The notes under the pieces were generated by a model that worked only from the letters and a program-made list of their open reading frames with translations, did not search any database and was not told where the DNA came from. DNA of 64,000 nucleotides from Nostoc sp. NMS7 (GTDB lineage: Bacteria; Cyanobacteriota; Cyanobacteriia; Cyanobacteriales; Nostocaceae). The position numbers and the translations under genes were made by a program. Positions within the stretch are counted from its first letter, which is position 1. The number at the start of each line of letters is the position of its first letter. The DNA lies in contig NZ_JABXKJ010000237.1 of NCBI RefSeq assembly GCF_017115085.1, positions 62,001-126,000 on the forward strand. The letters are read 5' to 3'. This document shows, piece after piece, positions 27,366 to 40,838 of this stretch.

Positions 27366-28217
27366 TTATTGACTCCCAATTACCTGTTGATGTTCTTCTA
27401 GCCAATGGTCAATATCATTCAGCACCAGCTGGGGAACTTCCCACGGGAAAAGATGGGCGGTGTTGGGATAGCACTGCCACTGAGAATTTTGGAGATGTTG
27501 AGCAGTTTCTAAGCTGGAATCAACTGTGATATGGCGGTCTTGTTCACCCGCAAGTACTAGACTAGGACATTGTATTTGTGGCAAATCTGGAACTCGGTTG
27601 TATCCTGATTCAATTGCACTATAGAGGGCGCGAGTAGCAGCACCAGAGGTTTGCAAATAAGCTGGTACTGCAACGCTTGCGATGTAGTTGTAACTGGTAG
27701 ATGTATGTTGTTGGATTAGGTAGCGGAAAAGCGATCGCTTGCTAAAAGTTTCAATATTCCATTGCCAACCCGGTTTTATATAGTTTAGTAGGCCAGCAAC
27801 GCCAGTATATAAATTATCTTGCCAAGTGATGGGCGGATGACTGCCACGGGGTTTTGCAGCTGTCCCCACCAAAATCAGCCCAGTAACGCGCTTTGGTAAA
27901 CGTAATGCCAGTTCCATTGCCAGAATGCCCCCAAGTGACCATCCCAATACTAGGCACTTTTCAATTTTAAAGCGGTCTAGCAGCGCTTCTAAATCAGTCA
28001 AATGGTCATTCATCTCAAAATTCCCATTATACCGACTTTTGCCGTATCCACGTAAATCAGGGGTAAAAGTTTGATAACGTTTTGATAAATGATTGGTAAA
28101 GACAGAAAGACTACGACCAGTACCAGGATGGCCATGTAAGCCCAAAATGGGGAATCCTTGACCTTGGATGTAGACATTTAGAGGTGTAGCAGTAGTATGA
28201 TTATGGCGATCGCTCAT
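27366..28217 (-). CDS. Alpha/beta hydrolase
   Basis: 283 residues of the alpha/beta-hydrolase fold. The oxyanion region GLHGHPGTGRSL, the nucleophile elbow VLGWSLGGILAM (Ser), the acid in LAGEQDRHIT and the catalytic His in NTAHLFPWE are in the expected order. No signal peptide, so cytosolic. Substrate unknown; resembles proline-iminopeptidase/ester hydrolase types. Single gene, convergent with DUF1816. Confidence 0.9.
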   Translation of the reverse strand: MSDRHNHTTATPLNVYIQGQGFPILGLHGHPGTGRSLSVFTNHLSKRYQTFTPDLRGYGKSRYNGNFEMNDHLTDLEALLDRFKIEKCLVLGWSLGGILAMELALRLPKRVTGLILVGTAAKPRGSHPPITWQDNLYTGVAGLLNYIKPGWQWNIETFSKRSLFRYLIQQHTSTSYNYIASVAVPAYLQTSGAATRALYSAIESGYNRVPDLPQIQCPSLVLAGEQDRHITVDSSLETAQHLQNSQWQCYPNTAHLFPWEVPQLVLNDIDHWLEEHQQVIGSQ

Positions 28218-29011
28218 TAGTCACCGTTGTGAATTAGACTTAAAAATACAAATTTCCTCAGGATTACGCCGATTACACGATATCGCTGCAACCTGGAAAC
28301 TACTCCACTCAAATTCTCTTTCTTTGTAGTTAGCGATCGCTGAGAAAATTTTCGTCACTCACATTCTCCTGCTTTTGTCAAGTATCCACATATCGCCTTG
28401 TTGTACAATCCTTTTCCTAGCTTATTTATAGCAATATTAAGAAAGATGTGACTAATGCGTAGCCGCCTGCGGGTGGGGTGTTATATCGTGTCCGGGTAAT
28501 TAGTTGTGATTCCTATAGTCATTGCATCCCAAAGAGCCAAAGCTGCGCTTTCTCTCCCCTCCCCGCAGGCGGGGAGGGGATTAAGGGGAGCCAGTGCGGT
28601 CTTGGGGTCTCCCCAAGTGGAGCATCTGGCGTGTGGGGTTCTTCGGGTTTAATAAGTAATCAAGCGGACATGATATTAGGGACTTTTGTAAGAGGTCTAT
28701 AGTACCAATGCATGGATACCAGAAACTTAAGGCAGTTGGGCGCTACCTTCTGAGTCAATTGCCTATTTTGCAATTATATGCTCGTGAATATAATAACAAC
28801 TTCTAGCTGATAGACGATTGCTTTTCAATAGTAGTATCAATTCTCAACGAAAATCGGCGGGAATCCCATCCCAACAAGAGGGGTGTCCGGGATAGCCGCC
28901 CGCCTTTCCATTGTCATTAGTCATTAGTCATTAGAACCAATGACTAATGACTAATGACTAATAACTAATGACTTCGATTTACCCCCGGCTTGAAGCCGGG
29001 GGATGAGTTAA
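28218..29011. other. Repeat-rich intergenic region
   Basis: About 800 bp with no gene. It holds a hairpin CCTCCCCGCAGGCGGGGAGG at about 28559, a GGGTCTCCCCAAGTGGAGCA-type repeat at 28606, GACTTTTGTAAGAGGTCT at 28681-28698 (inverse match to AGACCTCTTGCAAAAGTC at 46545), heptamer tandem repeats at 28913-28974 and the hairpin CCCCCGGCTTGAAGCCGGGGG at 28982. A 74-codon frame at 28478 is repeat read-through and was not called. Confidence 0.6.
28913..28974. repeat. Tandem heptamer repeat forming a long palindrome
   Basis: Three copies of TCATTAG followed by a 4-nt spacer and about four copies of the inverse TGACTAA. The two arms can pair over 20 bp. This is the short tandemly repeated repetitive (STRR) type typical of heterocystous cyanobacteria; similar arrays at 44593 and 57970. 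Confidence 0.85.
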
Positions 29012-29038
29012 CAAAAAAGAGGTCTTTTTCGACCTCTT
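29012..29038 (-). terminator. Terminator of the apc operon
   Basis: On the minus strand, AAGAGGTC, a GAAAAA loop and GACCTCTT followed by a T run, 35 bp after the apcC stop codon. Confidence 0.85.
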
Positions 29039-29072
29039 ACCAATTCCCTAAAATAATTTTCTATTTACAGAA

Positions 29073-29279
29073 TTACGACAAGCCAGTATTAGCACCTTGC
29101 TTACCAGTTGCTAGTTCCACCTTGATGATTTTGCCGCCTGCTTTTTGAATGCGTTGCTGTTCACGGAACCAGTTCTCATAGGGAACTAGCTTAGTGAAAT
29201 AAGTATTTTGCAGTTCGCGTTGGGTACGAATTCGGGTTTGGCTGGGAACTAGAGCAGTAATTTTAAACAAACGGGACAT
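29073..29279 (-). CDS. apcC: Phycobilisome small core linker (LC7.8)
   Basis: 68 residues, start MSRLFKITALVPSQTRIRTQ. It is the CpcD-like small linker that caps allophycocyanin discs in the phycobilisome core. The conserved QRELQNTYFTKLVPYENWF and GGKIIKVELATG are present. It is the last gene of apcA-apcB-apcC; the 224-bp gap after apcB is larger than the apcA-apcB gap and holds AT-rich hairpin sequence that may set its lower expression. Confidence 0.98.
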   Translation of the reverse strand: MSRLFKITALVPSQTRIRTQRELQNTYFTKLVPYENWFREQQRIQKAGGKIIKVELATGKQGANTGLS

Positions 29280-29502
29280 ATTCTGAAAATCTCCTGTATA
29301 CTTTGTGAAAACTTTTTTTATCTCAAAATCTTGAGTGCAAATCTTTTAATCATTCAAAGGCTGGAAATCAAACATCAATACTAGACCACCAACACTCATC
29401 ACTGATAATTTACCAAGATAAGCAATATAACGTTCTAGCACTCACGGTTGATTTCCAGACCTTAATAAAGCCGCACCTAAATTCTTAAGCGCAAACTAGC
29501 TC

Positions 29503-29991
29503 TTAGCTTAAGCCAGAAGAGATATAGTCTAAGTAAACACCCATTTCCTTACCAGCATCTGAACCAACTAAACTAGCGGTTACTTGTTTAATTGCTTGGA
29601 TAGCTTGCACGGTAGCACCAACGGGAACACCTAAGGAGTTGTAGGTTTCCTTCAAGCCATTTAGTACACGCTCATCCAAAATGGAAGGATCGCCAGCTAA
29701 CATAGCGTAGGTAGCATAGCGGAGGTAGTAGTCTAAGTCACGGATGCAAGCAGCATAACGGCGGGTAGTATACATGTTGCCGCCGGGACGGGTGATGTCA
29801 GAGTATAGCAAAGATTTTGCTACAGCTTCTTTGACGATCGCAGCAGCGTTGGCGCTGATGGTGCTAGCAGCACGTACCCGCAGTTCGCCAGTGGAGAAAT
29901 AGCTTTTTAGCTTCTCTAAAGCAGAAGAGTCGAGGTACTTACCTTGAACGTCTGCGGAGTTAATGACAGCGGTAATTGCGTCTTGAGCCAT
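29503..29991 (-). CDS. apcB: Allophycocyanin beta subunit
   Basis: 162 residues, with phycocyanobilin-binding Cys82 in [19 protein letters not shown] and the conserved Asn72 that is normally N-methylated. Forms the alpha-beta monomer with ApcA in core cylinders that pass excitation energy to chlorophyll. It lies 65 bp downstream of apcA and has its own RBS-like GGAAATAAGGA. Confidence 0.99.
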   Translation of the reverse strand: MAQDAITAVINSADVQGKYLDSSALEKLKSYFSTGELRVRAASTISANAAAIVKEAVAKSLLYSDITRPGGNMYTTRRYAACIRDLDYYLRYATYAMLAGDPSILDERVLNGLKETYNSLGVPVGATVQAIQAIKQVTASLVGSDAGKEMGVYLDYISSGLS

Positions 29992-30056
29992 GTTGTTAAT
30001 TCCTTATTTCCAACCGTATTGCAATACTTCTGTTTCAGTAGGTAAACAGTTTCACC

Positions 30057-30542
30057 CTACAGTAGGGCGCCAACTAGGTAGTCGAAGTAGTTACCAGCTT
30101 CAGCAGCGTCTTCGCCAGACAGCAAGGTAGCAGAGACATTCTTCAACCCACGGATACCTTCAGCAACACCATCGATAGGAGTTCCCAAGGACTTGTACAG
30201 TTCACGGGCACCGATAACACCAATTTCTTCAATAGGTGTAACATCACCAGCAACGATACCGTAGGTAACGAGGCGGAGGTAGTAATCGAGGTCACGCAGA
30301 CAAGTAGCAGTCAATTCTTGACCGTAAGCGTTCCCACCAGGAGATACAACATCAGGACGCTTTTGGAACAGTTGATCGCCAGCTTGCTTAACTAGCCGTT
30401 CCCGGTTTTCTGACAAAACTTGAGCAATCCGTACACGGCGCTCACCACTTGCAACAAAGGATTTGATCCGATCTAACTCACCAGGGCTGAGATAGCGGGC
30501 TTCTGCATCAGCATTCACGATAGCTTTCGTGACGATACTCAT
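30057..30542 (-). CDS. apcA: Allophycocyanin alpha subunit
   Basis: 161 residues with chromophore Cys81 in [18 protein letters not shown]. Full length for ApcA and starts [18 protein letters not shown]. First gene of the apcABC unit; the 370-bp gap from apcE suggests that strong promoters lie at 30543-30910. Confidence 0.99.
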   Translation of the reverse strand: MSIVTKAIVNADAEARYLSPGELDRIKSFVASGERRVRIAQVLSENRERLVKQAGDQLFQKRPDVVSPGGNAYGQELTATCLRDLDYYLRLVTYGIVAGDVTPIEEIGVIGARELYKSLGTPIDGVAEGIRGLKNVSATLLSGEDAAEAGNYFDYLVGALL

Positions 30543-30910
30543 TAATGGATTCCTCCAATACGAATGAAACCAGGATTTGATTAAACTGGTGCGACTTGAA
30601 ATTTGGTTTACTGAGTTTCTTTTCTCGTCTTTTTAGACACAACAGTTTCATCACTGCTACGGCTAATAAATTACGAGTTTGGCTAAGTCAACATAAGTAG
30701 ACAAGCTTTAAAACTCAATTACCTTCCGCAAAACATTTTCCGGTATTCTGTTGAGCATTTATGACTGTTCTTAACACTTTGTAATATTGCTTTTCAGAAT
30801 TCACTGTTTTAGCTGCAATCTGAGAGCGGTCTTACGAAAGGTTACGAAAAGGTTACAAAGGGGACAGGGAACAGGGAACAGCAAATAATCTGTACCCTAT
30901 TCCCTAATCT
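30543..30910. other. apcE-apcA intergenic region
   Basis: 368 bp containing the apcA leader and probably its promoter(s). Close to apcE lies a repeat GGGACAGGGAACAGGGAACA at about 30861 followed by its inverse CCTATTCCCTAATC, able to form a hairpin after apcE. Confidence 0.6.
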
Positions 30911-34878
<3,968 letters not shown>

Positions 34879-35409
34879 ATGGACAAAAGTTGTAAATTTA
34901 ACTATTTATTCAATGTTACCCTGTGTGCGATCGCAATTATTTTGGCTGTGACTCCGGCAAATGCGCTTCCAGAACAAAACATTAACAGTGTTGTGAAATG
35001 GGCAAAAACCAGACCTCAATTACCAACTCTGAGATATAACAGCGAAGCCCACGGCTACGAGGGTACAAAGGGAAAATTATACTTTTATGCTGATGTCACT
35101 TCTGAAAATGGGACAGTGACTAAAGAAGGAATAACTATGAGTGGTGACTCAAGCCTCAAATTCACCACAAAAAATGCGAAAGCAGTAAAATTGTTACAAA
35201 ATATTTATAATTTTAATATTGCCAATGACTTCCAGAAGTCTCGATATATCACCAAAGTTGGACGTGACCAGTTTTATCGCGGGCAAAAGTTTGCTTACAT
35301 CGCTGCTGAGGTACGGGATGGGTCAGCATTGCTGATAATTCCCTTGAATAAGTTGCAAGAGTTTATAGATAATGCCAAATATTGCCAAACCAATCAATGC
35401 GACATTTAA
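34879..35409 (+). CDS. Secreted hypothetical protein
   Basis: 176 residues with a signal peptide (hydrophobic core NVTLCAIAIILAVTPANA, cleavage probably after ANA). The mature part is a small alpha/beta protein with repeated Lys/Tyr-rich strands (LRYNSEAHGYEGTKGKLYFY) and ends NAKYCQTNQCDI, where two Cys could form a disulfide. No family recognised. A GGAAAATACT stretch precedes the ATG. Its stop codon abuts the stop codon of the convergent comB-like gene without overlap. Confidence 0.7.
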   Translation: MDKSCKFNYLFNVTLCAIAIILAVTPANALPEQNINSVVKWAKTRPQLPTLRYNSEAHGYEGTKGKLYFYADVTSENGTVTKEGITMSGDSSLKFTTKNAKAVKLLQNIYNFNIANDFQKSRYITKVGRDQFYRGQKFAYIAAEVRDGSALLIIPLNKLQEFIDNAKYCQTNQCDI

Positions 35410-36141
35410 TTAAGCTTGTAGCCTGTAATTGATATAAGCATTATCAGTAAACAAAGGCACGCAATCACTAATGTTGTAGGCGGTGGACAGTTCAACATCT
35501 GACTCAAAACCTTTTTCAATCAACTCTTTACCCGAACTGCATTTTTTCAAGTACCCCAGTAAATCCTGCCGGAAAGCCTGAAATGTTGCCACAGCCACTT
35601 CAGCTTCTGGTGACAAATTACCATTTAAATAACTGAGAATTGCCCCAGCACCAATTAAATCTTCAAATGCAGGTCGTAGGCTACCATCATCTTTCCACCT
35701 CTCACCGGCAGGAATCACAGCGATTTTATCGCCATACTTTTGAGCAAACTCCGCTACAGCTTGGCAATTTCGCAAGCAACCCGCCAAAGTTGGTGTATTG
35801 CCTGTATGTAAGGTCAGAAAAGAACCATTAGGTGAGGGTAAAACTAATCTAGTTCCAGTCGGAATCTGAACAACTGATTTTGGCGAGAGAGAATATCCTG
35901 TTGTAGTCCAACGTTGTCTGTGACTTGCTAACTCTGCTCGCACTGACTTGGCATAATCTATAACAGATTCATCTCTGATTGTGTATGGAAAAATTATCGC
36001 GCCATTGTTGGTGGCAATTTCCACGCAGGTAGAAAAAGAGAGAACATCAACTATCACAATTACATCACTGATAGGAGCGAGTTGAGCAACTCCTTGTAAG
36101 CCCCATTCACAGCGTAAATCAAATTCTGATTGGTTGTAAAT
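35410..36141 (-). CDS. comB: 2-phosphosulfolactate phosphatase (ComB) family protein
   Basis: 243 residues from the ATG at 36141 (MIYNQSEFDLRCEWG); a start at 36180 would add a hydrophobic extension that family members lack. ComB signatures: VIVIVDVLSFSTCVEIA near the N-terminus, VLPSPNGSFLTL, IAVIPAGERWKDDGSLRPAFEDLIGAG and the C-terminal DCVPLFT. In methanogens ComB makes sulfolactate for coenzyme M; cyanobacteria lack that pathway, so the real substrate is probably another phosphorylated acid. Family call is firm. Confidence 0.88.
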   Translation of the reverse strand: MYNQSEFDLRCEWGLQGVAQLAPISDVIVIVDVLSFSTCVEIATNNGAIIFPYTIRDESVIDYAKSVRAELASHRQRWTTTGYSLSPKSVVQIPTGTRLVLPSPNGSFLTLHTGNTPTLAGCLRNCQAVAEFAQKYGDKIAVIPAGERWKDDGSLRPAFEDLIGAGAILSYLNGNLSPEAEVAVATFQAFRQDLLGYLKKCSSGKELIEKGFESDVELSTAYNISDCVPLFTDNAYINYRLQA

Positions 36142-36212
36142 CATTGATGCGATCGCAAAAGACAATATGATCAAAATCAAACCATAGATAAATAAACCTA
36201 GTGTAAATAATT

Positions 36213-36312
36213 AAAGGTTTGTAGTCAGCACGAAGAGTGCTAATTTTAGAGCTTCAGCCCTCTCTACGAGAAGCTACGCGTAGCTTGCTTCCCTTAAGGC
36301 GTACACTACGAA
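36213..36312 (+). repeat. Dispersed repeat upstream of xisHI, with an internal insertion
   Basis: AAGGTTTGTAGT...AGTGCTAATTT, then GCTTCAGCCCT and finally ACTACGAAC. It matches the element at 37328-37384 (AAGGTTTGTAGT...AGTCCTAATTT, GCTGAAGCCCT, ACTACGAAC), but about 40 nt of a CTCTACGAGAAGCTACGCGT-type repeat are inserted before the last part. Copies of this element precede both copies of the methyltransferase leader. Confidence 0.7.
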
Positions 36313-36470
36313 CTAAAAATTAGCTGCAAGTAGGTCAGCAGTTATAATCAATATAAAACTTCAAAGTTCAAAATATTAATTTCAAAATAGTCATCCACTA
36401 GTCACGCAACGCATAAGACAGCAGAATACTGAAATTTTAGCCTATTTGTGTACCTGAAGTGTCCAGCATT

Positions 36471-36566
36471 CGCTAAACTCATAAATACTGCGTTATTCCT
36501 CATCATGTCCGATTCCCAAACTGTTAGTGTTGCTGTTGCCAAACTCTACAATACCTATCCATTTCC
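36471..36566 (+). repeat. 96-bp direct repeat, upstream copy (5' end of methyltransferase gene)
   Basis: Aligns without gaps to 37417-37512 with five mismatches. It contains 34 nt of leader and the first 20 codons of the methyltransferase gene. Offset between copies is 946 bp; xisH and xisI lie between them. Confidence 0.95.
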
Positions 36567-36579
36567 CTATGCCATCTAA
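36505..36579 (+). pseudogene. Truncated duplicate of the methyltransferase gene start
   Basis: ATG at 36505 starts a 24-codon frame (MSDSQTVSVAVAKLYNTYPFP + YAI) that matches the first 21 residues of the methyltransferase at 37451 and then stops. The xisH ATG at 36569 lies inside this frame, so its translation would run into the xisH start and could couple the two. Confidence 0.85.
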
Positions 36580-36985
36580 AGATATATTTCATCAATCTGT
36601 CCGCACTGCTCTAAAAAAAGATGGTTGGATCATTACCCATGATCCACTGCATCTGAAAGTTGATGACATTGAATTTTTTGTGGATTTAGGAGCAGAAAGA
36701 TTATTAGCTGCACAAAAACAAGGTCAAAAAATAGCCGTAGAAGTTAAATCCTTTATAGGTGCGTCGGAAGTAACTGAATTTCATCTCGCTTTAGGTCAAA
36801 CCCTGAATTATCGGCTAGCATTAAAAAAAGAAGAGCCAGAACGCCTTTTATATCTAGCTATTAGCCAAGATACATACCAAGACTTTTTCTCACGTCAATT
36901 TATTCAAGATTCTTTAAAAGAATATCAAATTAAACTTTTAATATTTAATTCGTTAAGTCAGGACATTGTTTTATGGAAGGAATAA
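36569..36985 (+). CDS. xisH: XisH family protein (fdxN element excision controlling factor)
   Basis: 138 residues, the usual XisH length, starting MPSKDIFHQSVRTALKKDGW. A PD-(D/E)XK nuclease-like core is visible: IEFFVDLGAERLL followed by KIAVEVKSFIGAS. In Anabaena PCC 7120, XisH and XisI are needed with the recombinase XisF for excision of the fdxN element. Here there is no xisF or fdxN nearby. The 3' end overlaps xisI by 13 nt. Its start is embedded in the duplicated methyltransferase gene start. Confidence 0.95.
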   Translation: MPSKDIFHQSVRTALKKDGWIITHDPLHLKVDDIEFFVDLGAERLLAAQKQGQKIAVEVKSFIGASEVTEFHLALGQTLNYRLALKKEEPERLLYLAISQDTYQDFFSRQFIQDSLKEYQIKLLIFNSLSQDIVLWKE

Positions 36986-37302
36986 ATTACTCTCAAATCA
37001 TTCAAGATATTTTAAGTAACCATTCCGCTAATGACGTGGCTAATGGCTCAGAAGTTCAATTGTTGTTTGACGCAGAACGCCATCATTATCAAGTCTTAAA
37101 TATTGGCTGGAAAGAACAACGGAGAATTTATGGAGTCATCATTCATGTTGATATCAAAGACACAAAATTTTGGATACAAAGAGATGGTACAGAAATCGGC
37201 ATCGCTAACGAATTAATCGCGGCTGGAGTCCCTAAAGAAGATATTGTATTAGGTTTTCACGCTCCTTATAAACGCGAATTTACAGACTTTGCTGTTGAAT
37301 AA
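36973..37302 (+). CDS. xisI: XisI family protein (fdxN element excision controlling factor)
   Basis: 109 residues, starting MEGINYSQIIQDIL. Conserved features: VQLLFDAERHHYQVLNIGW and RIYGVIIHVDIKDTKFWIQ, then GTEIGIANELIAAGVPKEDIVLGFHAP. Overlaps xisH and is surely co-translated with it; XisH-XisI pairs are found in several copies in cyanobacterial genomes. Biochemical role unknown. Confidence 0.96.
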   Translation: MEGINYSQIIQDILSNHSANDVANGSEVQLLFDAERHHYQVLNIGWKEQRRIYGVIIHVDIKDTKFWIQRDGTEIGIANELIAAGVPKEDIVLGFHAPYKREFTDFAVE

Positions 37303-37327
37303 TTAAGTAGAGCGGCGTGAATAATTC

Positions 37328-37384
37328 AAGGTTTGTAGTAAGGACTTTAGTCCTAATTTGAGGGCTGAAGCCCTGACTACGAAC
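37328..37384 (+). repeat. Dispersed repeat downstream of xisHI
   Basis: AAGGTTTGTAGTAAGGACTT, then TAGTCCTAATTTGAGGGCTG, then AAGCCCTGACTACGAAC. Two nested hairpins (AGGACTTTAGTCCT and AGGGCTGAAGCCCT). Related to 36213-36312. Confidence 0.75.
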
Positions 37385-37416
37385 AATAGTAGTCTTTGCC
37401 CTAATCAACCACTATC

Positions 37417-37512
37417 CGCTAAACTCAGAAATACTGCGTTATTCCTGATCATGTCCGATTCCCAAACTGTTAGTGCTGCTGTTGCCAAACTCTACAATAC
37501 CTACCCCTTTCC
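37417..37512 (+). repeat. 96-bp direct repeat, downstream copy
   Basis: Partner of 36471-36566. This copy leads into the full methyltransferase gene. Confidence 0.95.
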
Positions 37513-38632
37513 GCCGGAAGCCCTATTGGATGAACCACCTCCAGGTTACAACTGGCGTTGGAATTGGCTAGCCGCTCATAATTTTTGCACAGGTCAAAAA
37601 CCCCAAAAGCAAGATATTCGGATTTTAGATGCAGGTTGCGGTACTGGTGTGGGTACAGAGTACTTGGTTCACCTCAATCCTCAAGCTTCTGTTGTGGGAA
37701 TTGACCTCAGTACTGGCGCTTTGGCTGTAGCCAAAGAACGTTGTCAGCGTTCTGGGGCTAACCGCGTTGAATTTCATCACCTCAGCTTGTTTGACGTGGA
37801 ACAGTTAACGGGTGAGTTTGATTTAATTAACTGTGTTGGTGTTTTGCATCATACCCCCGATCCGATTCGTGGTATTCAAGCCTTGGCGAAGAAGTTAGCC
37901 CCAGGCGGCTTGATGCACATTTTTGTGTATGGAGAATTGGGACGCTGGGAAATTCAACTCATGCAAAAAGCGATCGCACTGATTCAAGGTGACAAAAAAG
38001 GCGACTACCGCGATGGTGTCCAAGTCGGGCGACAAATATTCGCTTCTTTACCAGAAAATAACCGAATTGTCAAATATGATAAACAACGTTGGTCACTAGA
38101 AAACCACAAGGATGAAAACTTTGCTGATATGTACGTTCATCCCCAAGAAATTGACTACAACATTGAGACGCTGTTTGAATTAATTGATGCTTCGGGATTG
38201 GAGTTTATTGGTTTCTCGAATCCGAGTTTCTGGGATTTGGAGAGACTTTTGGGTAAAGCACCAGAGTTAGTAGAACGCACAAAAGATTTAAGCGATCGCC
38301 AGCTTTACCGTCTGATAGAATTACTAGATCCAGAAGTAACTCATTACGAGTTTTTCCTTGGTCGTCCTCCCTTAATCAAAGCCGACTGGACAGAGGATAA
38401 GGCTCTATTGACGGCGACTCCTGAACTTAATCCTTGTATTCAAGGATTTCCCAGTCAATGTTTGTTTAATTACGATTACCAGATTGTTAATTTATCAGTA
38501 GCAGAGTTTGAATTTATGCAAAAGTGTGATAATAATTCCACAGTTGCAGAGATTTTGGCAGGTGTAGAACTGGGATTGGATGGGGTAAAAAGGCTTCTTC
38601 AGCAACAGCTGATTTTATTGACACCTGCTTAA
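37451..38632 (+). CDS. Class I SAM-dependent methyltransferase
   Basis: 393 residues from ATG at 37451 (MSDSQTVSAAVAKLYNTYPFP). The SAM site is ILDAGCGTGVGTEYLVHLNP (motif I), GIDLSTGALAVAKER (motif II) and FDLINCVGVLHHTPDP (motif IV), followed by LAPGGLMHIFVYG. The C-terminal 130 residues are an additional domain (ELNPCIQGFPSQCLFNYDYQ) that could bind substrate. The N-terminal KLYNTYPFPPEALLDEPPPGYNW is common to a cyanobacterial family of unknown substrate. Its 5' end is duplicated upstream of xisHI. Confidence 0.9.
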   Translation: MSDSQTVSAAVAKLYNTYPFPPEALLDEPPPGYNWRWNWLAAHNFCTGQKPQKQDIRILDAGCGTGVGTEYLVHLNPQASVVGIDLSTGALAVAKERCQRSGANRVEFHHLSLFDVEQLTGEFDLINCVGVLHHTPDPIRGIQALAKKLAPGGLMHIFVYGELGRWEIQLMQKAIALIQGDKKGDYRDGVQVGRQIFASLPENNRIVKYDKQRWSLENHKDENFADMYVHPQEIDYNIETLFELIDASGLEFIGFSNPSFWDLERLLGKAPELVERTKDLSDRQLYRLIELLDPEVTHYEFFLGRPPLIKADWTEDKALLTATPELNPCIQGFPSQCLFNYDYQIVNLSVAEFEFMQKCDNNSTVAEILAGVELGLDGVKRLLQQQLILLTPA

Positions 38633-39180
38633 TTACACTGCACTCGGATACTGAATTAACATTCATAAATTTATACTCGTGGTCAGGAGCGATCGCCCAT
38701 CACCACTTTTGGTAAATTAATGTAAATTAGAAAAGTGTCCCAGAAACGGGGTATTATACATCCCAAAAGTTGGAGTTTTCTGGAATTCAGCAGTGGTGCA
38801 ATGTTTAATGACAAGCCGCTACTCTTCGATTTCGGATTTGCGGTATGTCCATATACTCCTCAAGCACCAGTTGATTTTAGTTACAACAACTTGAGCAAAC
38901 ACCAAGATGCTATCTCACGACTTTGAAGGACAATTATTTCCTCAAAAAAGCTGGAATTGGAAGAAATTTTGAATTTTCAGGCAGCGATTATTGATTATTC
39001 ACCCTCTGGGTCCCTCACATCATCAGCCGCTCTCTCGCTTCTGGGGACGCGACTTTAATGACTGTCTAACCTTGGCAAAAGTTAATTGTTTTTCCCTAAA
39101 GTATTGTTACCGGATCGTGATATGATTCAGCTGACTGAATGTGTAGTCATCATAATTTAGCTGTACTGGTTTCAAGTCTC
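38633..39180. other. Intergenic region upstream of the ATP synthase operon
   Basis: Nearly 550 bp. A 63-codon GTG frame at 38735-38926 (VSQKRGIIHPKSWSFLEFSS...) is open but matches nothing I know and overlaps no other signal; it is most likely chance or a relic. The atp promoter probably lies at 39060-39170. Confidence 0.5.
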
Positions 39181-39621
39181 GTGAGCTTGTCTGACGAATC
39201 AATTGCGCCCACTCCGACAACGCAACAAGATGCTAAAACTGGTTCTGAAGACACAGAATCAGGTAAGTCCATGCAAGAGTTCCATCAGCTCTTCCAGCGA
39301 TTGTTGGTAATCACGCTTGTCTTGACGGGGGTTATTTTTATCTCTGTGTGGATTTTTTATTCCTTGAACATTGCCCTAAATTATTTAATTGGGGCGTGTA
39401 CAGGTGTGGTTTACTTAAAAATGCTGGCTAAAGACGTTGAGCAGCTCGGTAGTGAGAAAACCAGTCTGAGCAAAACTCGTTTTGCTCTGTTTATGGGAGT
39501 GATGATCGTGGCAACTCAATGGCGTGAGCTACAGATTCTCCCCATTTTTTTGGGATTTCTGACTTACAAAGCCACGCTACTCGTGTATATGGTGCAAATT
39601 GCGTTCATTCCTGATTCTTAA
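39181..39621 (+). CDS. atpI: ATP synthase assembly protein AtpI (Atp1)
   Basis: 146 residues from the GTG at 39181 ([14 protein letters not shown]). After a polar N-terminus there are four membrane helices (about residues 40-65, 67-86, 100-118, 120-140). Small integral protein that begins ATP synthase operons and assists c-ring assembly. A longer reading from 39139 is possible but less natural. First gene of atpI-a-c-b'-b-delta-alpha-gamma. Confidence 0.88.
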   Translation: MSLSDESIAPTPTTQQDAKTGSEDTESGKSMQEFHQLFQRLLVITLVLTGVIFISVWIFYSLNIALNYLIGACTGVVYLKMLAKDVEQLGSEKTSLSKTRFALFMGVMIVATQWRELQILPIFLGFLTYKATLLVYMVQIAFIPDS

Positions 39622-39681
39622 AAAGTCAGGCTCACAAACATAGTAATCCCATCCTCGATCGTTGGGGAAAATGCTTGAAGA

Positions 39682-40443
39682 ATGCAAATGCTTAGTGTCT
39701 TAAACGCCTTTAATTCTTTTCCCCTCGCCGCATTAGAAGTAGGTCAACATTTCTACTGGCAGTTGGGCAATCTTAAAATTCATGGGCAAGTTTTTCTCAC
39801 CTCATGGTTTGTGATTAGCATTTTAGTAGTGGCTTCAATCGCAGCTACTCGTAATGCACAAAGAATTCCCAGTGGCATCCAAAATTTGATGGAATATGCC
39901 CTAGAATTTATTCGTGGTTTGGCGAAAGACCAACTAGGTGAGAAAGATTACCGCCCTTGGGTGCCATTTATTGGCACATTGTTTCTGTTTATTTTCGTAT
40001 CGAACTGGTCAGGGGCGTTAATTCCCTGGAAGCTCATCAAGCTGCCTTCGGGTGAATTGGCAGCTCCCACCAATGACATCAATACGACTGTTGCATTGGC
40101 ACTGCTGACCTCTTTAGCGTATTTTTACGCAGGTTTTAGCAAGCGTGGTTTGGGCTACTTTAAGAAATATATAGAGCCGACACCCATTCTATTGCCGATC
40201 GCAATTCTCGAAGATTTCACTAAGCCCCTCTCCCTAAGCTTCCGGCTATTTGGCAATATATTAGCGGATGAATTGGTAGTAGCGGTGCTGGTTCTGCTAG
40301 TTCCTCTATTTGTACCTCTACCTGTAATGGCTTTGGGTTTGTTTACCAGTGCCATTCAAGCCCTGGTTTTTGCTACCCTAGCTGGAGCATACATTCATGA
40401 GGCGATCGAGGGACATGGTGAAGAAGAGCATGAGGAGCATTAA
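39682..40443 (+). CDS. atpB: ATP synthase subunit a
   Basis: 253 residues, polytopic. The essential Arg lies in [20 protein letters not shown], the hallmark of subunit a, which forms the two proton half-channels against the c-ring. N-terminal [20 protein letters not shown] is typical of cyanobacteria and chloroplasts. Ends with a His/Glu-rich tail ([10 protein letters not shown]). Confidence 0.98.
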   Translation: MQMLSVLNAFNSFPLAALEVGQHFYWQLGNLKIHGQVFLTSWFVISILVVASIAATRNAQRIPSGIQNLMEYALEFIRGLAKDQLGEKDYRPWVPFIGTLFLFIFVSNWSGALIPWKLIKLPSGELAAPTNDINTTVALALLTSLAYFYAGFSKRGLGYFKKYIEPTPILLPIAILEDFTKPLSLSFRLFGNILADELVVAVLVLLVPLFVPLPVMALGLFTSAIQALVFATLAGAYIHEAIEGHGEEEHEEH

Positions 40444-40541
40444 ACTTCTCAGTTGATAGCACAGTTCCAAGAGCATGTTCGCTCAAAACATCGCAAAGCG
40501 CGATCAAAGAACCCGGTGCAGCGTGAAAAACACGTTTCTAG

Positions 40542-40838
<297 letters not shown>

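Noticed and set aside
28478-28702. 74-codon plus-strand frame
   Set aside because: Consists of repeat DNA (CCTCCCCGCAGG and GGTCTCCCCAAG types) and has no protein-like features.
28913-28974. Short direct repeats as a possible CRISPR or iteron origin
   Set aside because: 7-bp units with no spacers, the common STRR type in heterocystous cyanobacteria; similar arrays occur at 44593 and 57974.
36569-37302. Interpretation as a complete fdxN-type excision element
   Set aside because: No xisF recombinase and no split fdxN or nif gene are present; only xisH and xisI were found.
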